A stretch of 23,472 nt of DNA from Candidatus Baldrarchaeum yapensis (GTDB taxonomy: Archaea > Asgardarchaeota > Baldrarchaeia > Baldrarchaeales > Baldrarchaeaceae), in the NCBI GenBank assembly GCA_016840465.1, contig JAEOSH010000032.1, positions 1-23,472 of the forward strand, given 5' to 3'. Within the stretch, counting starts at the first letter, position 1; every line of letters begins with the position of its first letter. Positions 1 through 7,280 of this stretch are shown one piece after another. The notes under the pieces were generated by a model. It had not been told where the DNA came from. It ran no database searches and worked only from the letters and a program-made list of their open reading frames with translations. The translations under genes were made by a program, and so were the position numbers.

Positions 1-48
1 ATAGTGTTGCATTTGTTGCCCTCGTGCACCTTTGCAACCTCAAAACCC

Positions 49-56
49 TTATAAAG
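49..56 (+). promoter_or_regulatory. TATA-box-like element upstream of structured RNA
   Basis: The octamer TTATAAAG resembles an archaeal TATA box. Archaeal transcription usually begins about 25 bases downstream of the box, which would put the start at about 76-82, exactly where the first predicted helix of the structured region begins (78). That coincidence supports a dedicated promoter for a non-coding RNA. The element was found by eye only and no BRE was scored. Confidence 0.45.
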
Positions 57-75
57 GACTTCTGTTGTGTTAAGC

Positions 76-258
76 GGGCTCCGCCCGGGATGTGGGAGGG
101 ACGGTGAGAGGGAGGGAAGCCCGAAAGGGCGGAGCGAAGGGTCAGATGGATGTACGGAGTACCGCTCCCCGCGAAAGCCCGTCGATGAACCCCGAGACGG
201 GAAGGCTCTCCGCCACGCACGCGTCAATTGCAACAAAAGTGGCGGAGAGTCAGAACGG
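76..258 (+). ncRNA. candidate structured non-coding RNA, family unknown
   Basis: This stretch is GC-rich and full of complementary segments. Bases 78-86 can pair perfectly with 127-135 (9 bp). Bases 119-122 and 127-130 form a GCCC/GGGC hairpin closed by a GAAA tetraloop, which competes with that first helix. Bases 178-183 pair with 196-201 (6 bp). Bases 204-216 pair with 239-251 (13 bp with one G-U). A TATA-like box lies 22-29 bases upstream of the first helix. I tried to match RNase P RNA, SRP RNA and tmRNA hallmarks and could not. One alternative is the right end of an IS605/IS1341-type element with the guide-RNA-like 3' end of a lost tnpB, since such ends also carry long terminal hairpins, but no transposase is present. 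It could also be a structured leader for the RAM-domain genes that follow. Strand and limits are inferred. Confidence 0.4.
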
Positions 259-269
259 TTGACAAATGA

Positions 270-566
270 GTGAAGTGCATAAGTGTGCATGAGGCATACG
301 TACTGATAAAGGTGTCACGGGACGCATTCGTACGTGGTGTCGTTAGTGAACTCAAAAAGCTCCCGCACGTTGAAAGGGCCGAAATCCTGTTCGGAGACTA
401 CGACATTATCGTGAAGATAAAGGCAGAAAAGCTCTATGACATCGAAAACCTCGTAGTCGATAAAATCTCGAGCATTGAGGGAATCCGAGAAACCATGACC
501 ATGTTCTGTGTCGATGAAAAGGTCCTGAGCGGGTGGGTGTTATGGAGATCGGTTATGTGTTCATGA
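270..566 (+). CDS. Stand-alone Lrp/AsnC ligand-binding (RAM) domain protein
   Basis: The 98-residue product has the beta-alpha-beta fold pattern of the RAM domain: an AYVLIKV strand, a helix with conserved VV..L..LP.V, the strand-turn GDYDIIVKIKA, then a helix ending in ISSIEGI and a last strand around ETMTMF. There is no helix-turn-helix, so it is the DNA-binding-free SmtB/RAM type that binds amino acids or small effectors and oligomerises with full Lrp proteins. The GTG at 270 gives the longest reading; GTG at 285 would start right at the domain and is possible. The end overlaps the next gene by 25 bases, and the last 11 residues look like read-through sequence outside the domain. It lies directly after the structured RNA region. 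Confidence 0.75.
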   Translation: MKCISVHEAYVLIKVSRDAFVRGVVSELKKLPHVERAEILFGDYDIIVKIKAEKLYDIENLVVDKISSIEGIRETMTMFCVDEKVLSGWVLWRSVMCS

Positions 567-785
567 ACGTGCAACCCGGAAAGAAGAAAGAGGCACTCGA
601 AAAGATAAAGAAGATCAATGGAGTCAAGGAGGCAAACGTCGTCCTAGGATTATTCGACATAATAGTGAGGATAGAGGAAAAACCATCGAAGACTTGAACG
701 AATATACTTCAATGAGATCGAAAAGATAGAGGGAATCACCAGCGCTCGCCTGCACATAGTGGCGTGCGAGAGAACAATAAAGTAG
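542..785 (+). pseudogene. Second RAM-domain protein, broken by two single-base deletions
   Basis: From ATG 542, preceded by a GGGTGGGTGTT ribosome-binding-like stretch, the frame reads MEIGYVFMNVQPG and continues through GLFDIIVRIEE, then stops early. Restoring one A in the A-run near 674-680 and one base near 702 gives the missing half: KTIEDLNEY, FNEIEKIEGI, then a final strand LHIVACERTIK ending at TAG 783-785. The rebuilt protein of about 81 residues aligns along its whole length with the preceding RAM protein, including the GxxDIIV motif and the IEGI motif. One lesion is in a homopolymer, so assembly or read error is as likely as true decay. If intact it is a tandem paralogue and probable partner of the upstream gene. 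Confidence 0.65.
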
Positions 786-848
786 GGTGCTCAGAAAGCC
801 CACCTTGCCACATCCGCCGCCGTTTCGGCCGATGCCAGGCTTCTTCAT
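624..848 (-). CDS. Possible small minus-strand protein with a strong start signal
   Basis: On the minus strand an ATG at 848 is preceded by AGGAGGGTG two bases upstream, one of the best ribosome binding sites in the window, and a TTTTAAG element lies some 30-40 bases further up. The reading begins MKKPGIGRNGGGCGKVGF. The open frame then runs to 624 across the antisense of the second RAM gene, which is unlikely to be coding on both strands. The real product may be much shorter: a one-base shift would stop it after about 18 residues, and this neighbourhood already has suspected indels. I recognise no family. The call rests almost entirely on the start signal. Confidence 0.2.
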   Translation of the reverse strand: MKKPGIGRNGGGCGKVGFLSTLLYCSLARHYVQASAGDSLYLFDLIEVYSFKSSMVFPLSSLLCRIILGRRLPP

Positions 849-1253
849 CACACCCTCCTAAATTATAATTTTTTGGCACTTAAAAGAACTTCTCATCAGG
901 GCAATAAATAACGATTTCCATAAACGACTGTGGCACCGCAAACGGTCGGCATATAATGCTGATCCACCACATATGTGTTTCTTCCGAATATGTTAAATAC
1001 GAGACCAGTAAAAGGGCCTTCTCCACAGCATCGAGACCGTGGAAGTTCGGCGAGAGAGTGGTATAAAGATTGTCGACTTATTAATGAGCTCTGTACTATT
1101 GTTAAAATACATTTTGCTAATCCAATACTGCGGATGCTGAAATCGTGTTCTATGTAATGATTCTGGGTTTCTCTTTGCACACCACAAAATAAAATAAAAT
1201 ATTTTCTTCACGCTATCTATTATTAAACCGACGCTCTGGAGGATGATTTCTTC
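786..1253. other. 468-base region without a convincing gene
   Basis: No reading frame here has both a good start and a plausible protein on the plus strand. The minus strand has a few 70-95 residue frames with low-complexity support only; one could be a worn transposase remnant but I recognise no motif. A T-rich run (about 860-875) after the RAM genes could serve as their terminator. The stretch 1186-1230 is AT-rich and contains possible TATA elements for the glutamate synthase-like gene, whose ribosome binding site GGAGGATG is at about 1238-1246. A minus-strand ATG at 848 with a strong AGGAGGGTG site is listed separately. Confidence 0.5.
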
Positions 1254-2855
1254 ATGACCAGAAGTCTCCTTAACGCCAAATCAACGACGGGAACGAGAGT
1301 CAGAGTTCCTGACATTTCCCCGCTAAGCGGCATGTGTCCCCTTTGTATCGAAAACTGCCCCTTCTTATGTGAGATCGGCAAATCAGCATTCAGGGGTAGA
1401 GAGGTTCTGTACCCTGATCCCGAGTTATTCGGTAGAAGTACCGCCTCCGCAAATAAAGATTACGGACTTGATTGGTCACACCTGCAAATAATGCCCGAGC
1501 TCCGAGGAGCCAAGGGAATAGAGGAAGACCCCGACAAGGCCCTCTTCCCCTATGTCGATATCGAGACGAAGGTTGCGGGAATCCCCATGAAGATCCCGGT
1601 GTTCATAGCGGCCCTCGGATCAACCGCCGTCGCAAAGAGAAACTGGGATGGACTTGCGGTCGGAGCCGCAATTTCCGGAATAATCCAAGTGATTGGAGAG
1701 AACGTCTGCGGAATGGACCCTGAGGCGGAGTTCACAAACGGAAAGGTCACGCACTCCCCCGACATGGAGTACAGAGTTAAGAAGTATCGCGAGTTCTGGG
1801 ACGGAAAATACGGTGACATCGCGGTACAGACGAACGTCGAGGATCAGAGACTCGGTGTGGACATCTACGCGATCTCCAAGCTAGAAGTTAACATAATAGA
1901 GAGAAAGTGGGGCCAGGGAGCAAAGGCAATAGGAGGCGAGGTCAGGATACACGACCTTGACAAGGCAATAATGCTCAAGAAGCGCGGATACTTGGTGATA
2001 CCCGACCCCGAAGACCCAGCAGTACAGGAGGCTTTCAGGAGCGGGATAATTAAGTCCTTCGAGAGGCACAGCAGGGTGGGGATGCCGAGGCTTAGAGACT
2101 TCGTCGAGGACGTGGAATGGCTTAGGGAACAGGGCGCCAAGAAAGTCTTCCTCAAAATGGGATCTTACAGACCTGCCGTTATAGCATGGTCGCTTAAAGT
2201 TGCATCCGAGGCGAAAGTTGATCACGTGACATTTGACGGCGCCGGTGGAGGAACAGGAATGAGTCCTGTGCCAATGATGGACGAATCGGGCGTCCCAACG
2301 GTCTATCTGGAGGCATTCGTGCTTAAATGCCTGCAAATACTGAAGAAGCACAGGAAACACGTACCCGATGTTTCAATGGCTGGGGGATTCATAAATGAAA
2401 CCCAGATATTCAAGGCAATTGCAATGAGCAACTTCGGAGATGGGCCCTTTGTAAAGGCAGTCGCTATCGCGAGAGCTGCCTTGACCGCCGTGATGAAGGC
2501 GAAGTTCTTCTACGAGCTGGCGAAGGAAAACAAGCTTCCGAAGGAGTTTGCAAGGCTCTACGGCACCGATCCCGAAAAGTTCTTCGTCACAGTGCCTGAG
2601 TTGAAGGCAAGATTCGGAGAGGACTTCTATAAGATACCTCCGGGCGCAATAGGACTGTACACTTACCTCGTCGACAGGGTCGGCACTGGGCTGAAGCAGC
2701 TGATCGCAGGCGTGAGGAAGTGGAGATTAAATCTCATAGATAGAGGAGATCTCGCGTCGTTGACAGAACGCTGCGCCAAGGTTACCGGTATTCCGCTGCT
2801 TGAGGACCTTGCCGAGCACGAGATGGAAGGCATACTCCTTGACTGGTACTACTAA
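1254..2855 (+). CDS. Stand-alone glutamate synthase-like FMN-binding domain protein
   Basis: The 533-residue product matches the FMN-dependent synthase core of glutamate synthase large subunit (FMN-binding glutamate synthase family) without the glutamine amidotransferase domain. Diagnostic stretches are IPVFIAALGSTAV, the IGENVCGMD loop, VFLKMGS, and the phosphate/flavin loop DGAGGGTGMSP starting at residue 328, followed by SMAGGFINE. The N-terminus carries four cysteines, C28, C31, C35 and C39 (C-x2-C-x3-C-x3-C), a possible iron-sulfur or zinc site that replaces the usual three-cysteine cluster of bacterial GltB. The ATG has a GGAGGATG site 8 bases upstream. Archaea carry such proteins split from their amidotransferase and electron-donor subunits; neither partner is in the window, so the substrate is uncertain. 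A T-rich run follows the stop. Confidence 0.85.
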   Translation: MTRSLLNAKSTTGTRVRVPDISPLSGMCPLCIENCPFLCEIGKSAFRGREVLYPDPELFGRSTASANKDYGLDWSHLQIMPELRGAKGIEEDPDKALFPYVDIETKVAGIPMKIPVFIAALGSTAVAKRNWDGLAVGAAISGIIQVIGENVCGMDPEAEFTNGKVTHSPDMEYRVKKYREFWDGKYGDIAVQTNVEDQRLGVDIYAISKLEVNIIERKWGQGAKAIGGEVRIHDLDKAIMLKKRGYLVIPDPEDPAVQEAFRSGIIKSFERHSRVGMPRLRDFVEDVEWLREQGAKKVFLKMGSYRPAVIAWSLKVASEAKVDHVTFDGAGGGTGMSPVPMMDESGVPTVYLEAFVLKCLQILKKHRKHVPDVSMAGGFINETQIFKAIAMSNFGDGPFVKAVAIARAALTAVMKAKFFYELAKENKLPKEFARLYGTDPEKFFVTVPELKARFGEDFYKIPPGAIGLYTYLVDRVGTGLKQLIAGVRKWRLNLIDRGDLASLTERCAKVTGIPLLEDLAEHEMEGILLDWYY

Positions 2856-2859
2856 CCTG

Positions 2860-2889
2860 ATTGTTTTATTTTCACTTCTCTGTTTTTAT
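2860..2889 (+). terminator. T-rich probable archaeal terminator
   Basis: Several T-runs, including TTGTTTTATTTT and CTGTTTTTATT, follow five bases after the stop of the glutamate synthase-like gene. Archaeal polymerase terminates at such oligo-T stretches without needing a hairpin. The next gene starts only 13 bases further on, so partial read-through into it is possible. Confidence 0.4.
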
Positions 2890-2901
2890 TCGGTGCTTAA
2901 A

Positions 2902-3243
2902 ATGTGCAGTCGGGACCCCGTTCTCATTTTTAGAAATAGAGATGTGAGAAGAGTGATCGCCGGAATTCCCCGTGGGCACGCACACCTCAGGGTCGTCATA
3001 GAAACCGAGCAGGGAACTTTCGTGTTCCAAGAGGCAACCGTGGCGGCACTTGTGCGTGCATATGTCTCCGTAAAAACCCATCCCTCGCGCAGAGCAATTG
3101 AACTTCGCAGAGTTTTCCTAGAAGATGAGCGTAGAAAGAGGGGATACGCGGAGTTCCAACTTCTAGAGAGTGACAAGCCTGAAAATAAGGTTCTAGAGGA
3201 TCTGGAGAGAATTTTAGAGAGCGCAAGTGCGCCCGACGCATGA
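2902..3243 (+). CDS. Hypothetical protein, 113 residues
   Basis: The ATG at 2902 is preceded by GGTG seven bases upstream and gives MCSRDPVLIFRNRDVRRV. The longer reading that begins inside the previous gene is rejected because the residues before 2902 are simply antisense-like low-quality sequence. The first 70 residues look like a small alternating beta/alpha domain with a strand-turn-strand LRVVIETEQGTFVF and a helix containing VAALVRAYVSV; the last 45 residues are charged and probably helical. No motif tells its function. It sits between the glutamate synthase-like gene and the first of the convergent pair and has no clear operon partner. Confidence 0.6.
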   Translation: MCSRDPVLIFRNRDVRRVIAGIPRGHAHLRVVIETEQGTFVFQEATVAALVRAYVSVKTHPSRRAIELRRVFLEDERRKRGYAEFQLLESDKPENKVLEDLERILESASAPDA

Positions 3244-3287
3244 CTTTATTATCGGGATCAGCAATTTCAAATTGAGCCGGTGCGAAG

Positions 3288-3294
3288 TATAAAT
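3288..3294 (+). promoter_or_regulatory. TATA-box-like element of the 424-residue protein gene
   Basis: TATAAAT lies only 11-23 bases before the candidate start codons at 3299, 3305 and 3311. With the usual spacing of about 25 bases to the transcription start, the mRNA would begin at or near 3311-3318, so translation is probably leaderless or nearly so, favouring ATG 3305 or GTG 3311 over GTG 3299. Confidence 0.45.
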
Positions 3295-3298
3295 CGCG

Positions 3299-4573
3299 GT
3301 GGTGATGCAAGTGAGTACCTCAAAAGCGTTGCAGGGATACTTTCAATTCCATGACAGATTACGCGGCGTGCTGACGGACACAAAGTGGACATTCTTCGGC
3401 GTGATATCTTATGACTACGTACTCTTCTCAAACGACATACTGATACTCCCCGAGAACGTGTGCATCGCGTTTGCAAAACTACTATCTGATATGGGGCATA
3501 ACGCGCTCGTGCTATTAAATATGGAGAGAGGGGGGCCTCTCTCCCTCTCCACCCCCGACGGTTTTTCAACATTCAGAAAACTGACGGAAAGTCTGGAGAG
3601 AACGCGTGTGCTATACTTCGGAGCGAGGGAAGAGACCCCCTGGGATAGGATAAAGGTTCCCTTAGAGTCGTTCAACAGGGTGGCGCCGACCGTTGCTAAA
3701 ATTCTATCCGCGCTTTCGAAAAAGTACGACTCCATTTCCCCGAAGAAGATTAGGAGGAGGGACGTTGACTCCCTCAGTCGGACCATTTCGGCAATACTAG
3801 GACCCCCCTCGCTCGGCAGGTACCTCATACTCAGGGCAAAGAAATATATCGAGGAACAGGGAGGCGGAACAAAGTTCGTATCCGGCCTTTTGAGCCTCAC
3901 AAGGCTGGCGGAGGTCTTCCTCTCCGGAGTACGTGGGTTCATCAACGGAGTAAAGCTATACATGAGAAACGAAGAGTACAAGCGGGCGCTCAGGGAGGAG
4001 CAGAAGAAGGTGAACCAGATATACTCCAAGGACATCCTATCGAGAATTTTCGGGGAGGAGAGTCCGGAATTTGAAGAGGGCGTGTACGTAGTAATCTCCG
4101 ATTGCTTCAGCAGACACTATGGGTTCTTCCTGCCCGCCCTGATAGATGAGTACCTAAACCGCCTAGAGAACGGGGTCCTGGTGCTCGGCGATCTTCCGGG
4201 ACCCGAGGACTACGACGCGTTTGCGAAGTGGCTCATCTCCCTACCCGAGAAGTACGAGTGCAAGGTGGTCGCGTGTGTGCCCTCCGCAAAGCTTCCAAAC
4301 ACCGATGCTTACGTCGACCTCATGAGGAGGCTGGTCATGGAAAAATCCCTGATATTCGATATAAAATCCGAGTTCTTCCATACACTACACGAGAGAGAAA
4401 GCATTGTCGTATACGCGTGGCTGTATGAGAAGTTTGGGCAGATAGAGGAAAACAGACGGCAGGGCGAAGGGCTAATAATACATCATGACGTTTACCGCGA
4501 AATAGACTGGGAACTCCTGTCACTTAAGCGAGGAAGACTGGAAAAGTTGGTAAGCAGGCTACTAAAGCGGTAG
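3299..4573 (+). CDS. Large protein of unknown function, paralogue of the convergent neighbour
   Basis: The 424-residue product has no signal peptide or membrane segment. It has an N-terminal alpha/beta part (about 1-120), a helical, highly charged middle (about 120-250) and a C-terminal alpha/beta part with buried strands EGVYVVISDCF and GVLVLGDLPG, ending in a basic tail. The same order is found in the convergent gene at 4580-5905, with which it shares the marks YDSISPKKI or SVTPERIGG before the helical part, and the pattern SxDxLSRI after it. The C-terminal part is vaguely like the second half of HerA/VirD4-type ATPases but has no Walker A, so any nucleotide function is doubtful. Start choice is uncertain: GTG 3299, ATG 3305 and GTG 3311 are all in frame, and GGTGGTGAT precedes the last. 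Confidence 0.7.
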   Translation: MVMQVSTSKALQGYFQFHDRLRGVLTDTKWTFFGVISYDYVLFSNDILILPENVCIAFAKLLSDMGHNALVLLNMERGGPLSLSTPDGFSTFRKLTESLERTRVLYFGAREETPWDRIKVPLESFNRVAPTVAKILSALSKKYDSISPKKIRRRDVDSLSRTISAILGPPSLGRYLILRAKKYIEEQGGGTKFVSGLLSLTRLAEVFLSGVRGFINGVKLYMRNEEYKRALREEQKKVNQIYSKDILSRIFGEESPEFEEGVYVVISDCFSRHYGFFLPALIDEYLNRLENGVLVLGDLPGPEDYDAFAKWLISLPEKYECKVVACVPSAKLPNTDAYVDLMRRLVMEKSLIFDIKSEFFHTLHERESIVVYAWLYEKFGQIEENRRQGEGLIIHHDVYREIDWELLSLKRGRLEKLVSRLLKR

Positions 4574-4579
4574 CCGCAC

Positions 4580-5905
4580 TTATCTGAAGAACCACTTTAT
4601 CTTATGCTTAATCTTCACCAGAAGCTTGGGCTTGACAAACTGCCACCTTTTTTCCGAGCACGCGTCGAACAGTATGAACGCCACCTCGCCGTTATCCAGC
4701 AATTGCCTCACCTGTCTGAATTGCCTCACAACCCATGCCTCCTCGGTTATCGACCTCCCCTCAAACACCCGCCGTATGAACCTTGAATCCGCATTGAAGA
4801 AGAGCGCGTACTCGCTCACCAGCAGGTCGAATAGTTCCAGAAACCAGGAAGAGAATTCACCAAACGTGGGAATCATGCTCATAAGCCTTAAGCCGTCCGC
4901 CTCTATCATGCTCTTCAGCAGGTCGAGGAAATCACGGTACCTGTCCAGCCTGGTGATGGAATCGACTATGAAGAGAACGTTCGGGTTTTCGGACATTATC
5001 TCGCGTATCAGTATCGGTATGAACAGGCTCTGCACGTTCTTGAAGTTCTCACATAATATCACAGCTAGGTTCTTCCTCCTGAGGCATTCCATAACTTCAC
5101 CGAGATTTCCATCCTCACTTATGAGTCTCGAAAGCGCATCCGGAGAAAAAAGACGCTTTATATTGTTCTCCCACTCCTTGATGTACCTCTTGTACTCCTC
5201 CGGCTTCTCCTTGGTCAGAATCTTCAGAAACTGGAAAGCGTAGCCCAATCCCTTGCTGAACGCCACGCTTGGATTGAAAATCACCGTGAGCGACGAGAGT
5301 ATGTGACCGCCTATCCTCTCGGGGGTTACCGATGCAAACTCCTTCTTTAACTCCTCGATCAGGGTTGGCGGCCTGAAAACATCTATCAGGAAGTTTGAAA
5401 GCGATACTATGTCACCGATGCCCTCAACATCCCTCTTCTCCACGGTTCTGGGAATCGGTATGGCGTACTTCAGAAGAGACGAAAGAAACTCATAATCCAG
5501 AACGGCACGTAGTGGCAGTTGAAGGAATGGAATCGAGGTCCTCTCCGCAACCCCGGTAACGTCGCTACCGAAGAAGAAAACAACATCCCGCATCCCGAGC
5601 ATCCTAAACAGGTCCTGATAAAACTCCGGGATCGACGCCACCGAGTACTGGTGCTCACGCGACGCATCTAGGAGAAGAACGGTCTTCATCTTCCTCCTCG
5701 GTACGTGCTCCGCCATCGATATGAGGAAAAACTCCGGAGTTATTATCCAGTTCTCCCCCTCTATGCACCGCTCGTCATAAGTGACAATGCTCAGGCACCT
5801 CCACCGCGGCCTGCGCCCCAGTATGCTATCCACGGTGACCGATACCGCGCGGTATCCCTGTATCAGCAGGTTCCGTTGCCTCTCACCAAGTGGTTGCTCA
5901 CTCAT
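4580..5905 (-). CDS. Large protein of unknown function, second of the convergent pair
   Basis: The 441-residue product begins at an ATG preceded by GAGGT at good spacing. It has an alpha/beta N-terminal part, a charged helical middle (about 150-260) and a C-terminal alpha/beta part with strands NLAVILCENF and NVLFIVDSITRL; the latter has the look of a Walker B strand with a single Asp and no following Glu. The segment after it, with LLVSEYALFFNADSRF and LLDNGEVAFILFDA, recalls the C-terminal half of HerA/TraG-type ATPases. No Walker A is present. The tail IKHKIKWFFR is basic and aromatic. It ends six bases from its paralogue on the other strand and starts 51 bases after the DUF72 gene, so those two minus-strand genes may be co-transcribed. 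Confidence 0.7.
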   Translation of the reverse strand: MSEQPLGERQRNLLIQGYRAVSVTVDSILGRRPRWRCLSIVTYDERCIEGENWIITPEFFLISMAEHVPRRKMKTVLLLDASREHQYSVASIPEFYQDLFRMLGMRDVVFFFGSDVTGVAERTSIPFLQLPLRAVLDYEFLSSLLKYAIPIPRTVEKRDVEGIGDIVSLSNFLIDVFRPPTLIEELKKEFASVTPERIGGHILSSLTVIFNPSVAFSKGLGYAFQFLKILTKEKPEEYKRYIKEWENNIKRLFSPDALSRLISEDGNLGEVMECLRRKNLAVILCENFKNVQSLFIPILIREIMSENPNVLFIVDSITRLDRYRDFLDLLKSMIEADGLRLMSMIPTFGEFSSWFLELFDLLVSEYALFFNADSRFIRRVFEGRSITEEAWVVRQFRQVRQLLDNGEVAFILFDACSEKRWQFVKPKLLVKIKHKIKWFFR

Positions 5906-5956
5906 TTCCGAACCTCAAAAAAGATAAGGACTTCTTCCCCTTAAAAACTAACACAT

Positions 5957-7135
5957 TCACGCCTCGTGCACGAAACTCCATTTATCTCGCTCACTGTAAA
6001 TCTTGCGGAGTATCTCTAGGGCCAACTCCTCCGGCAAACTCAGAAATAAACGCGCCAGATGCTTGCAAAACCTTCTCTCCACCGCGGTCCGCGACCAGTC
6101 AGCGCAGTTATGCACTATTCTCCTCTCCTTAACGTCCACAATTATCTTGTAGTCCCTGATCTGCGCCTTCACCATATCCCTGTCCGCCCTCAAAATGTTA
6201 ATATCCCTGTCGCTTATCCTACGTGCCCTCGCAAGTCTCTTCCAGTCGATGAAACTCGAAAGTAGGGACTCCAGGTTCGCGGGAACCACCTCTCCCGTAA
6301 CTGTCATCTGAACGGGCGCCTCCTCTCTACAGCCCGCCACTCCCTTCTCCATCGTTTCCAGCATCCTCCTCTCAACTTCCGCCTGGTATCCATTCTGCAT
6401 ACCAAGCAAACGGAGAAGTTGAAGCGCGTTCAGCGCCGCATAACCGTAGAAGTGATTGTTAAACAGGCAGTAAAGCTCCGCAACCCTCGACATCAGGTCT
6501 CTGACCCTCGGAACCCACTCTTGCAACTCCTCTTCCTTATAACGATAATTGTACCACGGGTGCCTCCCGCGGCCATGCCACCTTATATAAGCGATGTCCG
6601 ACGTCACCTCTATGATCGCTGGTAGGAGGGGCTCATCCACAATCACGTACGCCACCCCGTAGTCTCTCAGCAGATCAAATACCTCCCCACAGAGCCAAGA
6701 CTCCTCCCGAAACTCCACGGCGTACTCAAAGCCGGAGGGGAGAATTTCGAAGAACTTCTTGAGCAGGGGGGCGCTCTTCCTCAGAGAGGGGGGTAACTGC
6801 AAAAGTAGGGGTCCCAACTTCCCATCATCACGAAGCGGTCTCATCAATTCTATGAATTTCTCGAGAGACCTTCTGTTCTCCACGCTCGCCTCGAGTTTCC
6901 TCTTATGGGTTATTTCCCTTGGCACCTTGGCGGTGAATTTGAACCCCGCGGGCGCGCTGCGCTGCCACCCTCTCACCAGCGCTGCGGTCGGGTAGCTGTA
7001 GAACGTCGAGTTTATCTCAGTTGTGTTGAAAACCTTCGTGTAGAAGGAGAACATGCGGTCCTCGGACGGGTAAAATATCCCGACCCACTCCTTGTATGAC
7101 CATCCGCTCGTTCCGACCCGTATCGCACCACTCAA
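5957..7135 (-). CDS. DUF72 family protein with C-terminal SWIM-like zinc finger
   Basis: The N-terminal 240 residues carry the DUF72 (YecE-like TIM-barrel) signature: IRVGTSGWSYKEWVG, then NTTEINSTFYSYP, FKFTAKVPREITH, LLLQLPPS, YAVEFREESW, and the late motifs IRWHGR and CLFNNHFYGYA. About 80 linking residues follow, then a SWIM-like finger near the C-terminus with Cys in IVHNC and FCKH; the usual second cysteine of CxCxnCxH is Asp here. I start at TTG 7135, a few residues before the barrel, because the 29 residues of the longest reading (from 7222) have no place in the family and a TATA-like element fits the later start; GTG 7141 is an alternative. DUF72 function is unsettled; the finger suggests nucleic-acid or protein binding. 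Confidence 0.8.
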   Translation of the reverse strand: MSGAIRVGTSGWSYKEWVGIFYPSEDRMFSFYTKVFNTTEINSTFYSYPTAALVRGWQRSAPAGFKFTAKVPREITHKRKLEASVENRRSLEKFIELMRPLRDDGKLGPLLLQLPPSLRKSAPLLKKFFEILPSGFEYAVEFREESWLCGEVFDLLRDYGVAYVIVDEPLLPAIIEVTSDIAYIRWHGRGRHPWYNYRYKEEELQEWVPRVRDLMSRVAELYCLFNNHFYGYAALNALQLLRLLGMQNGYQAEVERRMLETMEKGVAGCREEAPVQMTVTGEVVPANLESLLSSFIDWKRLARARRISDRDINILRADRDMVKAQIRDYKIIVDVKERRIVHNCADWSRTAVERRFCKHLARLFLSLPEELALEILRKIYSERDKWSFVHEA

Positions 7136-7280
7136 CTGCACGCACCAAAATGGAAGTCTTTTCCGTAAATTGAGTATTGGGGTTGAGAAATTAAACAATT
7201 GGGTCTCAACATCGTAATACAAAAATACTCATTAGCATCTAGGGGAATGCCAGTACGAACCCGTGCCGGGAGGTAAAAGG

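Noticed and set aside
1-40. GTTGCA...TGCAAC inverted repeat as an operator
   Set aside because: Only six bases per arm with a long gap; too short to distinguish from chance.
76-258. RNase P RNA, SRP RNA or tmRNA
   Set aside because: The conserved cores of these RNAs (for example GAGGAAAGTCC and ACAGAAA of RNase P, or the GNAR-type SRP helix 8 loop with its asymmetric loop) were not found.
67-273. 68-residue protein in the structured region
   Set aside because: Arg/Gly/Pro-rich composition from GC-rich helices, TTG-type start at 67 before the expected transcription start, and no ribosome binding site.
896-1211. Minus-strand frames of 72-94 residues, possible transposase remnant
   Set aside because: No catalytic motif, no terminal repeats, no good start; composition not clearly protein-like.
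1881-2360. 159-residue minus-strand frame inside the glutamate synthase-like gene
   Set aside because: It is antisense to a clearly conserved protein and shows no start signal or family motif.
4626-5243. 205-residue plus-strand frame inside the 441-residue gene
   Set aside because: Ser/Arg/Leu-rich antisense shadow with no ribosome binding site.
7136-7222. N-terminal extension of the DUF72 protein
   Set aside because: Residues before the barrel do not fit the family, and the promoter-like sequence lies within this stretch.
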